DNA of 64,000 nucleotides, taken from Calothrix sp. NIES-2098. GTDB taxonomy: Bacteria > Cyanobacteriota > Cyanobacteriia > Cyanobacteriales > Nostocaceae. Both the position numbers and the translations under genes were made by a program. Position 1 is the first letter of the stretch; each line of letters opens with the position of its first letter. Positions 52,220-60,943 of the stretch are shown here, one piece after another. The DNA lies in assembly GCA_002368175.1 (NCBI GenBank), contig AP018172.1, forward strand, positions 2,354,001-2,418,000, in the 5' to 3' direction. The notes under the pieces are model-generated. The model ran no database searches, was not told the origin of the DNA, and was given only the letters and a program-made list of their open reading frames with translations.

Positions 52220-52804
52220 ATGTTAGGGAAAACTATCAATTTAAAATCATCATTCCTCAATACCTGCCTTTTCAGTGCTAGTACATGGACTTTAAGTTTT
52301 TTGCTACCTGGATTGCTGCTAGTCTCGCCTGCTTTAGCAATCCGGCTAAGTAATGGGCAGATTTCCTTTAATAATCCTCCTCGATTAATTCGATCTGCTA
52401 CGAACTTTAGCAGTTCTAATGTACGCGCAATCTATCAATTTACCATTAGTGTTCCTCAAGATGCTGGGGAGCCTCTAGAAGCCGTCTCAATAGTACAGCG
52501 TCCAAATGTAGAAACAATTGCATTTGATGTGAGTCAACACCGTGCTTTTAAAGGTAACAGTTTCGCTGGTGGTCCAGCAGTACATCTGGCTAACATTGGC
52601 GGTACTGAAGTATCCAAATCTAACAAGCAAATGATAGTATTTGCTCCGCCTATCGCCCCTGGTAGCACGGTAACGGTTGAGATGGTAGCCAAGGAAAATC
52701 CTCAGTTTGCGGGAGTGTATCTATTTGGCGTTACCGCTTATCCAGCCGGAGAAAATGGTATCGGCCAGTTTTTAGGTTACGGTCGCCTACACTTTTACCA
52801 TTAG
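52220..52804 (+). CDS. DUF2808 exported protein
   Basis: The 194-residue precursor has a signal peptide ending near SPALAIRLSNG (about residue 40). The mature part carries the DUF2808 pattern: AIYQFTISVPQDAGEPLEAVSIVQRP, FAGGPAVHLANIG and PPIAPGSTVTVEMVAKENPQFAGVYLFGVTAYPAGEN, ending GYGRLHFYH. The family is confined to cyanobacteria and plastid relatives and has no assigned function; a beta-sandwich periplasmic protein is likely. It is transcribed alone. The start fits the signal peptide well. Confidence 0.8.
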   Translation: MLGKTINLKSSFLNTCLFSASTWTLSFLLPGLLLVSPALAIRLSNGQISFNNPPRLIRSATNFSSSNVRAIYQFTISVPQDAGEPLEAVSIVQRPNVETIAFDVSQHRAFKGNSFAGGPAVHLANIGGTEVSKSNKQMIVFAPPIAPGSTVTVEMVAKENPQFAGVYLFGVTAYPAGENGIGQFLGYGRLHFYH

Positions 52805-53068
52805 CCTTCAGCTCAGCGATACCCTTGAAAGGGTGGGATTGTCAAAAAATCATCTAGTACAGCACGGCGTAAATAAACCACCCATTGGAAATACCTGAAA
52901 CCCTTGCGAAACCGTAATTACGAATTCCGCTTTGTGGTACTAGGTTGCCACAAATTAGCCTTACATCTAGCCGAGATACAATGGTTAAATAGTTTCGATT
53001 GCTGATACTCCATACATATTTTTGTTCTAGTTTCAGTCTCAGCTTTCTTTTGTCACATTTTCAACTCA

Positions 53069-54454
53069 TTGAACATTACCTTGACTGAAGCCAACCCAGT
53101 GCGTAATCTGCAAGAAACTCATTTAAATCGTGCGCGTGCTAGTCTCCGACAAGCGTTGTCTTGGTATGGATATCTTCGCAAGTCAGGACAGCTCTCATCC
53201 AACCCAGAATTGGCGGGTTTGGTAAAGCCGGAATTGGAAACTTTGAGTACCACACTCAACAAGCTAGACTCGAATGTCATTAAAATTGCTGCTTTTGGGT
53301 TAGTGAGTCGGGGTAAGTCGGCGGTGTTGAATGCCTTACTAGGGGAGAAAATTCTCCAAACTGGGCCTTTAAATGGTGTCACGCAATGGCCTCGTTCTGT
53401 ACGCTGGCAACCAGGAGGTAAAGTACAAGTAGAATTAATTGATACTCCTGGATTAGATGAAATTGAGGGTGAATCTAGGGCACAAATGGCGCGAGAAGTA
53501 GCGCGTCAAGCTGATTTAATTTTATTTGTTGTATCTGGTGATATCACACGTACAGAGTATCAAGCATTACTGGATTTGCGGCGATCGCAAAAGCCACTAA
53601 TTTTGGTGTTTAACAAAATCGACCTCTACCCAGATACAGACCGAGCAGCCATATACCAAAATTTACAACAATTGGGAGCCGGACACCCCGAAGCCCAGCC
53701 TTTATTACCCGATGAAATTGTCATGGTAGCGGCGGAACCAGCACCAATGGAAGTGCGGGTTGAGTGGCCTGATGGTCGTGTGAGTTATGAATGGGAGACT
53801 CCCCCCACCCAAGTAGAGGAACTGCAACAGACAATATTGAATATTCTCAACCGTGAAGGGCGATCGCTGTTAGCTTTAAATGCACTCATCCAAGCGCGGG
53901 AAGCAGAAGCGGCGATCGCGCAAAAAACTCTGGAATTACGCGAACAAGAAGCTGAAGATATTATTTGGCAATATACCAAGTATAAAGCTTTGATAGTCGG
54001 CTTAAATCCGATTGCTGTCTTAGATATTTTGGGCGGTACTATTGCCGATTTATTATTAATTCGTTCTCTAGCGCGGTTGTATGGTTTACCCATCACTAAC
54101 TATGAAGCCGGAAAAATTTTAAAAACGATTTTATTGAGTTCCGGTGGTTTATTACTTACTGAATTAGGAAGTAGTTTTCTGTTAGGTTTAGGTAAAAGTA
54201 CTGCGGCTCTGACTAGTGGCGATAATCCGATCAATATTACCGCCTCCGCAGGGAGTGCGATCGCTCAAGCCGGAATCGCTGGTTATGGAGCCTATGCTGT
54301 AGGTAAAGCAGCACAAGTTTATCTGGAAAAAGGCTGTACTTGGGGACAATTAGGTGCTAACACCGTTATTCAAGAAATCCTTTCTCAAGTGGAACCAAAC
54401 ACAATAGTCTATCGATTACGCCAAGAGTTAGGAGGAATAGAAATTGGCGATTAA
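53069..54454 (+). CDS. membrane-associated GTPase (dynamin/Era-like with DUF697)
   Basis: The N-terminal ~70 residues are helical. The G domain shows GLVSRGKSAVLNALLG (G1), VELIDTPGLDEIEG (G3) and VFNKIDLYP (G4, NKxD). After a helical region at residues about 275-310 come two or three hydrophobic segments (KALIVGLNPIAVLDILGGTIADLLLI; KTILLSSGGLLLTELGSSFLLGL; AGSAIAQAGIAGYGAYAVG), which correspond to the DUF697 membrane part. Such proteins act on membranes, possibly thylakoid or plasma membrane, in a GTP-dependent manner. The start is a TTG (53069); I see no better ATG in frame. Its role is not known. Confidence 0.8.
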   Translation: MNITLTEANPVRNLQETHLNRARASLRQALSWYGYLRKSGQLSSNPELAGLVKPELETLSTTLNKLDSNVIKIAAFGLVSRGKSAVLNALLGEKILQTGPLNGVTQWPRSVRWQPGGKVQVELIDTPGLDEIEGESRAQMAREVARQADLILFVVSGDITRTEYQALLDLRRSQKPLILVFNKIDLYPDTDRAAIYQNLQQLGAGHPEAQPLLPDEIVMVAAEPAPMEVRVEWPDGRVSYEWETPPTQVEELQQTILNILNREGRSLLALNALIQAREAEAAIAQKTLELREQEAEDIIWQYTKYKALIVGLNPIAVLDILGGTIADLLLIRSLARLYGLPITNYEAGKILKTILLSSGGLLLTELGSSFLLGLGKSTAALTSGDNPINITASAGSAIAQAGIAGYGAYAVGKAAQVYLEKGCTWGQLGANTVIQEILSQVEPNTIVYRLRQELGGIEIGD

Positions 54455-54797
54455 GGCGCGTTTGAAAATACAAGATAGTATAGATGCGCCCCCTCAAAAT
54501 TATTTTATTTCTGACATACCTACTACATAACATTGACATATATTCAAGTTATTCTTTTGAATCAGGAGTCTAGCAATTATAAGTTAATAGTCAGGACTTT
54601 AGTGTTGGATTTTTAAGCACTAAATTTCTTACTACTAATACCAATTCTCTAAAAATAGGCAATAGATGATAACGCAGATATGCGGAGATTCGTCTATGGC
54701 TAGATGTTAGATAAAGGGTATAACTCATCATAATTTATGCAATAGACTATTAGATTCACACATTCATAAAATCTTTTAAAATAGGAAGTTTACTAAT
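54455..54797. other. intergenic region
   Basis: This 343-bp AT-rich interval contains no recognisable gene, hairpin or repeat. Confidence 0.5.
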
Positions 54798-55277
54798 ATG
54801 AATCAGCTTATTTCTAAAAGCTTACTAGGGCTAGCAGGTCTAACATTTTTTGTTTGTTCTTCGCAATCAACAATGGCACTTGTACCCAATAATGTAGGAG
54901 TTATCCTCAACAGTGGTTCTACCAACACTATTGGTTATCGTATTTATGTCTCGCCATCAGGAGAAGTGAATTATTTATATGGCAAAGGATCTGGTCAAGG
55001 TAAACTATCAGAAAAATTAACCAAAAGATTTTTCCGAGATCTGAAAGCGGCGGAACCATTAAGCAATTTGCCAGTCAAGCCTAATTGCATCAAACCTACT
55101 TCTTTTGGTACGACTACTACCGTAAGTTTAGGTGGTCAGCAATCGCCAGATATTAGTTGTCCTGGTAACATCAAAGCTCGGCGTTTAGAAAATGATGTTA
55201 TAGCAATTACCAAAGTTTTAAAGGTAGTTAACGTTCCTAATAGCCAAGGAAAACCATTGCCACCGCAAAATTTCTAG
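54798..55277 (+). CDS. exported hypothetical protein
   Basis: The 159-residue precursor has a typical signal peptide (LISKSLLGLAGLTFFVCSSQSTMA, cleavage near residue 27). The mature protein, about 130 residues, includes two cysteines (PNCIKPTS and DISCPGN) that may form a disulfide. The middle segment YRIYVSPSGEVNYLYGKGSGQGKLSEKLTKRFFRDLKAAEPLSNLP is reminiscent of small cyanobacterial secreted proteins, but I do not recognise the family. It is followed 34 bp later by a clear terminator, so it forms its own transcript. Confidence 0.6.
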   Translation: MNQLISKSLLGLAGLTFFVCSSQSTMALVPNNVGVILNSGSTNTIGYRIYVSPSGEVNYLYGKGSGQGKLSEKLTKRFFRDLKAAEPLSNLPVKPNCIKPTSFGTTTTVSLGGQQSPDISCPGNIKARRLENDVIAITKVLKVVNVPNSQGKPLPPQNF

Positions 55278-55310
55278 GCAAATAAAGTCATAGTAAAATA
55301 TATCCTACTC

Positions 55311-55351
55311 ATACCCCGAGTTAAACTTGTCTAAGTTATCGGGGTATTTTC
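55311..55351 (+). terminator. intrinsic terminator
   Basis: ataccccga (55311-55319) pairs with tcggggtat (55339-55347), followed by a T-run on the plus strand. It ends the exported-protein transcript. Confidence 0.8.
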
Positions 55352-55526
55352 TTAAATTAAAATCTTTCAGCTGAGTTTTACTAAAATAAAATGACATTTT
55401 GTGAGTCAAACTTGAGTGCTTGTTGCCAAGATGCGATCGCTGGAGTAGTGGGTAATCACTTCAAAGCATCTCAACCGCTTGCTACTAAGAAATGACCTTC
55501 AAGAACTGCCTCACCAATAAGTGGAG

Positions 55527-55673
55527 CACAGTTTTGCTACCCATTTATTACAAAACGGCTACGACATCCGCACAGTGCAGGAATTATTGGGACACAAGGA
55601 TGTCAAAACAACAATGATTTATACTCACGTTCTCAACCGTGGTGGTAAAGCTGTCCGTAGTCCTCTAGATTAG
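55527..55673 (+). pseudogene. C-terminal relic of an integron-type tyrosine recombinase
   Basis: The frame from 55527 encodes HSFATHLLQNGYDIRTVQEL, then LGHKDVKTTMIYTHVLNRGG and KAVRSPLD before the stop. This is the tail of a tyrosine recombinase with box II His, the LGH motif and the nucleophile Tyr; the GYDIRTVQELLGH and VLNRGG-x-x-VRSPLD features match integron integrases (IntI). Upstream is an in-frame TAA (55518) and no recognisable N-terminus, so only the last 48 codons survive. Interval 55352-55526 otherwise shows nothing. Confidence 0.75.
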
Positions 55674-55709
55674 AGATAATATTTCCAAAGCAGTAATTCT
55701 CTATCATCT

Positions 55710-56330
55710 ATGACTCAAGCCATACCCAAGCTAGTAACCTTTGAGGAATTTGTTGATTGGCTACCTGAAAACTCAGGGGTACGCTACGAACTGCATAATG
55801 GGAATATTATTGAAATGGCGCAACCAGTAGGAGACCATGAAGAAGTAAAGGGTTTTTTGACGATAAAACTTAGTGTTTCTATAGACCGATTAAACCTCCC
55901 TTACTTTATCCCCAACCAAGCTATAGTTAGACCTCCTGAAAAAGATTCTGGTTATTTTCCCGATGTGTTGGTGCTGAATCGTGTAAATCTGGCAAATGAA
56001 AAATTATGGAAAAAAGAATCTATTGTCAGTTTAAGTGCATCAATACCTTTGGTAATTGAGGTTGTATCAACTAACTGGCGGGACGATTACCACTTGAAAT
56101 ATGCTGATTATGAAGAGATGGGTATCCCCGAATACTGGATTATAGATTATGCAGCGTTAGGTGGACGCAATTTTATCGGCAACCCCAAACAACCGACAAT
56201 CTCTGTCTGTAACTTAGTGGATGGAGAATATCAGATAAGTAAGTTTCGAGATAATGATGTTATAGTCTCCCAAACTTTTCCCGAATTGAATCTCACCCCA
56301 ACCGAGATTTTTCAAGCTGGTGTGGTGTAG
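55710..56330 (+). CDS. Uma2 family (DUF820) nuclease-like protein
   Basis: The 206-residue protein has the PD-(D/E)XK fold of the Uma2 family, which is greatly expanded in cyanobacteria. Motifs: TFEEFVDWLPENSGVRYELHNGNIIEM at the start, GYFPDVLVLNR (the PD of the catalytic site), LVIEVVSTNW (E-x-V) and KYADYEEMGIPEYWIID. The catalytic acids are present. Function is unproven; these genes often accompany mobile DNA, and here it follows an integrase relic by 37 bp. The start at 55710 has no better alternative. Confidence 0.85.
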   Translation: MTQAIPKLVTFEEFVDWLPENSGVRYELHNGNIIEMAQPVGDHEEVKGFLTIKLSVSIDRLNLPYFIPNQAIVRPPEKDSGYFPDVLVLNRVNLANEKLWKKESIVSLSASIPLVIEVVSTNWRDDYHLKYADYEEMGIPEYWIIDYAALGGRNFIGNPKQPTISVCNLVDGEYQISKFRDNDVIVSQTFPELNLTPTEIFQAGVV

Positions 56331-56570
56331 TTTTTTTTATTCGTAATTCGTAATTTTGGAATGAGTAGTTTATTTACGCCGTTTCACTTCTCCAATTCCC
56401 TGGTTTCTCGTGTTGCTACAATCACGTGCGCTTCTCTGAGGACATTATTGCCCCATAAATAACCTCGCACTACTTCCTGAATCAAGGTATTATTTACAAC
56501 ATCGTCTCTGGCTTCGCGACCATTCCCAAGCAAGATGGCAACGAAATTGGAGATTATATTGTTCAGATAG

Positions 56571-58184
56571 CTAATTATTGTTTTCTGTCGCTTGTTCTGG
56601 TAACTTTTCGCTTTTCTGGGATGGATTCTCACTACTAGAATTCTGCTTTACTTCTTGGGTAGGTACTATTACAGGTGGAGGAGCCGAGTTTTTAGATTCT
56701 ACTGGTGCTGAGGGAATTACTACGGGATTTGAGGATTTGTCTGATTTTGGCGGGGTAGAATTTTTCGGTGTAGAAGGAGAGTTATTTGCTGGGGCTGGTG
56801 AAGGAGAACCACTACGCGAACGAGATGACCTAATTGCCCGTAATGTATCTACGAGAGATGATGAGGGGGAAGCACTAGGTGCAGGTGAGGGTGGTGCGGG
56901 GTTTTGAGTTGGGGATGATTCGGCTTGGGAATTTCTGCTGCGGCTGGAAGATTCTTCTTGATACACGCGGCGACTGCGCCTGCGCCGTGAGGAAGTTGAA
57001 ACGGGTGTAGTTTGCGACTCAGAACTAGCTTGAGTTTCTTTGTTTGTCTCTGAAGGTGTAGTATTAACTACTGGCGTTTCTAGGGTTGGTTCTGTTGTGG
57101 GCTGGGCAAACAGCGGTTTTGAGGGCTGTGGCTGAGATTTTGGCAGCATACTCGTAATGCCAAAACCTGCTATGGCTGCAACAACAGCAATACTACTGCC
57201 AATAAATACTTTAGATGAAGCTAATTTTTCAGCTAGCGATCGCGCATCCTTGATAAAGGATGATGTATCAATATATTTTTTGGTAGGTCTTTTGAAAAAA
57301 TCTTCCTGTTCTTGGAGCGATAGATTAATAGTTGCTACGGTGTGAGTTGGTACAGATTGCGGTGCAGCATTTACGCCATCGCTAGGTAGCAGTTTTAGCC
57401 ACTCGGTAACTGTTGCGGGACGAAAGCGAGATTCTACCGCCATCCCCCGCATCACTGCTTGATTAACAGCCGCACTCAGGTGGGGTTGCAGTTCGCGAGG
57501 AGTGGGCATTTGTTCGCGATCGCGCAGCAGTGCTGGCATGGGCACCTGCCCTGTCAACAGTGCATATAATGTAGCAGCCAAGCCATACACGTCTGTGGCG
57601 GGTGTACGTGGTGCTTGTGTCAAATACTGCTCTATTGGAGAATATCCTTCAGAAACTATACCCGTGTGTGTTTGTCTCACACCGCCATTAAATTCTCTGG
57701 CGATGCCAAAATCAATCAGTACAACTTCCTGAGTCCCCTGCCGGAGGATGATATTATCTGGTTTGACATCCCGATGCAGCAAACCGTTGTTATGCACTAC
57801 CTGCAAAGCGGCTGCAATTTGGCGGATGTAATGGATTGCGGTTGCTTCTGGTAACGGTATCCCTGGTAAGACAAATGCATCTCCTAAGGTGTCACCAGGA
57901 ATATATTCCATTACCATGTAAGGCAGCCCTGCTTCGACAAAAAAGTCGCTCACCCGCACAATATTTGGGTGGACACAAGTAGCTAATCGTCTCGCCTCAT
58001 CTTGGAATTGGCGCTCGAACTTGGCAAAATCAGGATGTTGTCGCAGCCGTTCATTAATAGTTTTTATCACTACTTCCTGACCTAAGTAGTGATGCGTAGC
58101 TTTGAACGTTATGCCAAAGCCACCACGCCCGATTTCTTGAGTTAGGGTATATTTTCCACCCTGTAAAGTTGTACCTGCTAACAT
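56571..58184 (-). CDS. membrane-anchored Ser/Thr protein kinase
   Basis: From MLAGTTLQGGKYTL the protein has a Hanks-type kinase domain: IGRGGFGITFKA (glycine loop), EVVIKTI (Lys), YMVMEYIPGDTLGDAF (hinge), LLHRDVKPDNIIL (catalytic Asp) and LIDFGIARE (DFG), then EGYSPIEQY. A transmembrane segment (IGSSIAVVAAIAGFGITSML, about residue 330) is followed by ~180 residues of Pro/Ser/Thr-rich sequence, probably extracytoplasmic. This is the SpkB/PknA-like arrangement of cyanobacteria. I start at 58184; the 22 extra residues from 58250 are encoded by a gagtcct heptamer repeat. The target and signal are unknown. Confidence 0.85.
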   Translation of the reverse strand: MLAGTTLQGGKYTLTQEIGRGGFGITFKATHHYLGQEVVIKTINERLRQHPDFAKFERQFQDEARRLATCVHPNIVRVSDFFVEAGLPYMVMEYIPGDTLGDAFVLPGIPLPEATAIHYIRQIAAALQVVHNNGLLHRDVKPDNIILRQGTQEVVLIDFGIAREFNGGVRQTHTGIVSEGYSPIEQYLTQAPRTPATDVYGLAATLYALLTGQVPMPALLRDREQMPTPRELQPHLSAAVNQAVMRGMAVESRFRPATVTEWLKLLPSDGVNAAPQSVPTHTVATINLSLQEQEDFFKRPTKKYIDTSSFIKDARSLAEKLASSKVFIGSSIAVVAAIAGFGITSMLPKSQPQPSKPLFAQPTTEPTLETPVVNTTPSETNKETQASSESQTTPVSTSSRRRRSRRVYQEESSSRSRNSQAESSPTQNPAPPSPAPSASPSSSLVDTLRAIRSSRSRSGSPSPAPANNSPSTPKNSTPPKSDKSSNPVVIPSAPVESKNSAPPPVIVPTQEVKQNSSSENPSQKSEKLPEQATENNN

Positions 58185-58193
58185 AAAGATTTT

Positions 58194-58245
58194 TGAGTCC
58201 TGAGTCCTGAGTCCTGAGTGAGCAGATAAGTACTGAGTCCTGAGT
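58194..58245. repeat. short tandem heptamer repeat (gagtcct)
   Basis: Consecutive gagtcct/tgagtcc units, interrupted once near 58220, lie immediately upstream of the kinase start and create a spurious N-terminal extension. Confidence 0.75.
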
Positions 58246-58734
58246 TTCAAGGTATTTCCGAAGAAATTGCTTCCCCCCTCAGTGGGAAAAACCTCCCTAT
58301 TATCGCAACAGTTTTGTCTTTTTAATAATACATTGACATTTGCCTAAGCAACCTTAAAGCTCTGGTGAGTTAGATAAGAGTTTTTATGATGTAGCAGTCA
58401 CATTAGATTAACAAAGACAGAATAATATTGCGCTCGGTTTCCTAGGTGAATTGAAAGACTGAACTTTGAGCTTGAGAGGTAGATGTTGAATTAATAGCTT
58501 ATACATATTTGTCATCCTTCAGTAGGAGGACGCACTTTCCTAACGGATTTTTTAGGATGGTGAAGGCTAATCACTGGCTGAGTTCGTTTGGTAATCAAAG
58601 AGAAGTCAAGCATTGTTCAGCAAGCATTAAGTATAGAGCCGAACTCACAAAGTCTTGTTAAATCTGGCTGCTTTTATTTTGGATTGGTATTAGTTCCAGA
58701 GCTATCTCAAATACAATTAGGAATTCCGATATTT
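58246..58734. other. divergent region, kinase / katE
   Basis: This is about 490 bp. An in-frame extension of katE (58588-58734) is not family-like and I treat it as leader. No regulatory motif for OxyR, PerR or Fur is evident to me. Confidence 0.5.
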
Positions 58735-60849
58735 ATGAGCGAGCAGAATCACGTTAACGAAAACACTAAGAATGAAGCTTTGCAACCCTATCGTAAAGAT
58801 GCAGACGAGAAACTAACAACCAATCAAGGTGTAAAAGTTAACGATACCGACAATACACTCAAAGTCGGAACGCGCGGGCCTTCGTTAAAAGAAGATTTTC
58901 ACTTTCAAGAAAAGCTGACGCACTTCGATCGCGAACGCATTCCAGAACGCGTGGTTCATGCGCGAGGGTCGGGCGCTCACGGCTATTTCCAGCCCTACGA
59001 ATCGATGGCAGAGTTCACCAAAGCCAAATTCTTGCAAGATCCAGCGATTAAAACGCCTGTGTTTGTGCGGTTTTCAACGGTGGGTGGATCGCGGGGTTCA
59101 GCCGATACAGTGCGAGATGTACGCGGCTTTTCAGTGAAATTCTATACCGAAGATGGGAACTACGATTTAGTCGGGAACAATATTCCGGTTTTCTTTATTC
59201 AAGACGCGATTAAATTCCCTGATATTGTTCACGCGATCAAGCCCGAACCAGACCACGAGATGCCCCAAGCTTCAACTGCCCATCCCAGCTTTTGGGACTT
59301 CATCTCGCTGATGCCCGAATCGATGCACATGATTATGTGGATTTTGAGCGATCGCACTCTCCCCAGAACCTTGCGGATGATGCAGGGGTTTGGCGTGCAT
59401 ACCTTCCGTTGGGTGAATGCAGAAGGTAAATCCCGCTTTGTGAAATACCATTGGAAGCCGCTTTTAGGAGTACATTCCAACCTCTTTGACGAAGCACAGA
59501 AACTCGCTGGTAAAGACCCCGACTTTCATCGCCGCGATTTGTGGGATTCAATTGAGATGGGCGATTACCCAGAATACGAACTGGGCGTGCAAATCATTGA
59601 AGAAGCAGACGAGCACAAATTCGATTTTGATATTTTGGATGCAACCAAAATCATTCCTGAAGAATTAGTTCCCGTCCGTCCCATCGGCAAAATGGTACTG
59701 AACCGCAACCCAGATAATTTCTTTGCAGAAACCGAGCAGGTGGCGTTTCAACCTTCAAATGTCGTGCCAGGAATTGACTTCAGCGACGATCCGCTGTTAC
59801 AAGGTCGGCTGTTCTCTTACCACGATACCCAACTGCATCGCTTAGGAAGTCCAAATTTTGCTCATTTGCCGATTAACCGTCCGGTTTGTCCGTTCCACAA
59901 CAACCAACAAGACGGGCGGATGCAAATGGAAATCAAAACCACCCGCGTTAACTACTCCCCCAATTCCCTCGGAGAGAATCGCCCAGCGGTGAGTACAGAA
60001 GCGGAAGGTGGGTATGTGCATTATCCAGAGCGCGTAGAAGGGCATAAAGTCCGGGAACGCAGCCCCAGCTTTAAAGACCACTTTAGTCAGGCAACACTGT
60101 TCTGGAACAGTCTTTCACCCATCGAGAAAGAGCACGTGATAGCGGCGGCTCATTTTGAGTTAGGCAAAGTTGGCGATCGCGGGGTGCGCGAACGGATGGT
60201 CGATCGCTTTAACCATGTAGATCCTGAATTAGCTAAACGAGTCGCCCAAGGCATTGGTGTTGCCGCACCTAGCGCCATCACAGTACAAAATCACGGACAA
60301 CGCTCTGAAGCACTCAGCCAAGAGAAGACGACGAAAACTGCCAAAGGTCGAAAAGTGGCAATTTTGGCAGCAGACGGAGTAGAAGCAGCTCAGATTATGG
60401 CACTCAAGCAAGCCTTGAAAGCTGCTGGCGTAGTAGCAGAAGTTGTCTCGCAGTTCAAGGGCACGATTAAGAGTGCAGATGGTAAAGAAATTGAGGTCGA
60501 TCAGACCTTTTTGACGAGTGCTTCTGTAATGTTTGATGCAGTGTATGTACCCGGTGGTGCAAAGAGTATTGACGCTTTGAAGATGAATGGCGAAGCGATC
60601 GAGTTCATCAATGAAGCCTTTAAGCACTGCAAACCGATCGCCGCTAGCGGGGAAGGTGTGGAGTTACTCAAAGCTTGCGATCTTCAAGGTGTTGGACGGT
60701 TAGACTCGTTTGCGCAAGACGATCTAGGCGTTGTCACTACTCGCAGTGCCGATGCGAATGAAATTGCCAAGTCGTTTATCAATGCGATCGCTCAACATCG
60801 CCACTGGAATCGTTTCCACAAAGATAAAGTCCCTGCCTCAATTAAGTAG
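58735..60849 (+). CDS. katE: large-subunit catalase (HPII type) with C-terminal DJ-1/PfpI domain
   Basis: This is a clade 2 monofunctional heme catalase of about 704 residues. The catalytic His is in VHARGSGAHGYF, the Asn in DLVGNNIPVFFIQD and the heme-ligand Tyr in LFSYHDTQLHRLG. After residue ~560 a flavodoxin-like DJ-1/PfpI domain follows (GRKVAILAADGVEAAQIMAL, VYVPGGAKSIDALKMNG), as in E. coli KatE. It breaks H2O2 to water and oxygen in the cytoplasm. The start at 58735 (MSEQNHVNENTK) fits the family; the frame continues upstream to 58588 without similarity. Several stretches are GC-richer than the neighbours, so transfer is possible. Confidence 0.9.
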   Translation: MSEQNHVNENTKNEALQPYRKDADEKLTTNQGVKVNDTDNTLKVGTRGPSLKEDFHFQEKLTHFDRERIPERVVHARGSGAHGYFQPYESMAEFTKAKFLQDPAIKTPVFVRFSTVGGSRGSADTVRDVRGFSVKFYTEDGNYDLVGNNIPVFFIQDAIKFPDIVHAIKPEPDHEMPQASTAHPSFWDFISLMPESMHMIMWILSDRTLPRTLRMMQGFGVHTFRWVNAEGKSRFVKYHWKPLLGVHSNLFDEAQKLAGKDPDFHRRDLWDSIEMGDYPEYELGVQIIEEADEHKFDFDILDATKIIPEELVPVRPIGKMVLNRNPDNFFAETEQVAFQPSNVVPGIDFSDDPLLQGRLFSYHDTQLHRLGSPNFAHLPINRPVCPFHNNQQDGRMQMEIKTTRVNYSPNSLGENRPAVSTEAEGGYVHYPERVEGHKVRERSPSFKDHFSQATLFWNSLSPIEKEHVIAAAHFELGKVGDRGVRERMVDRFNHVDPELAKRVAQGIGVAAPSAITVQNHGQRSEALSQEKTTKTAKGRKVAILAADGVEAAQIMALKQALKAAGVVAEVVSQFKGTIKSADGKEIEVDQTFLTSASVMFDAVYVPGGAKSIDALKMNGEAIEFINEAFKHCKPIAASGEGVELLKACDLQGVGRLDSFAQDDLGVVTTRSADANEIAKSFINAIAQHRHWNRFHKDKVPASIK

Positions 60850-60878
60850 AAATCAGGATTTGATTCGGTAAACTTTTA

Positions 60879-60921
60879 CTCAATATCCCACTTGCGAAGG
60901 CATAGCGAGTGGGATATTGAG
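60879..60921. terminator. bidirectional hairpin between katE and the Omp85 gene
   Basis: ctcaatatcccact (60879-60892) pairs perfectly with agtgggatattgag (60908-60921), between two convergent genes. Both flanks are AT-rich. Confidence 0.8.
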
Positions 60922-60943
60922 ATTTTGTCTTTGTTTGACTAGT

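Noticed and set aside
56384..56632. 82-codon minus-strand ORF overlapping the 3' end of the kinase gene
   Set aside because: A third of it lies inside the kinase gene in another frame; the rest (56384-56570) has a plausible composition but no start or known relative, so I do not claim a gene.
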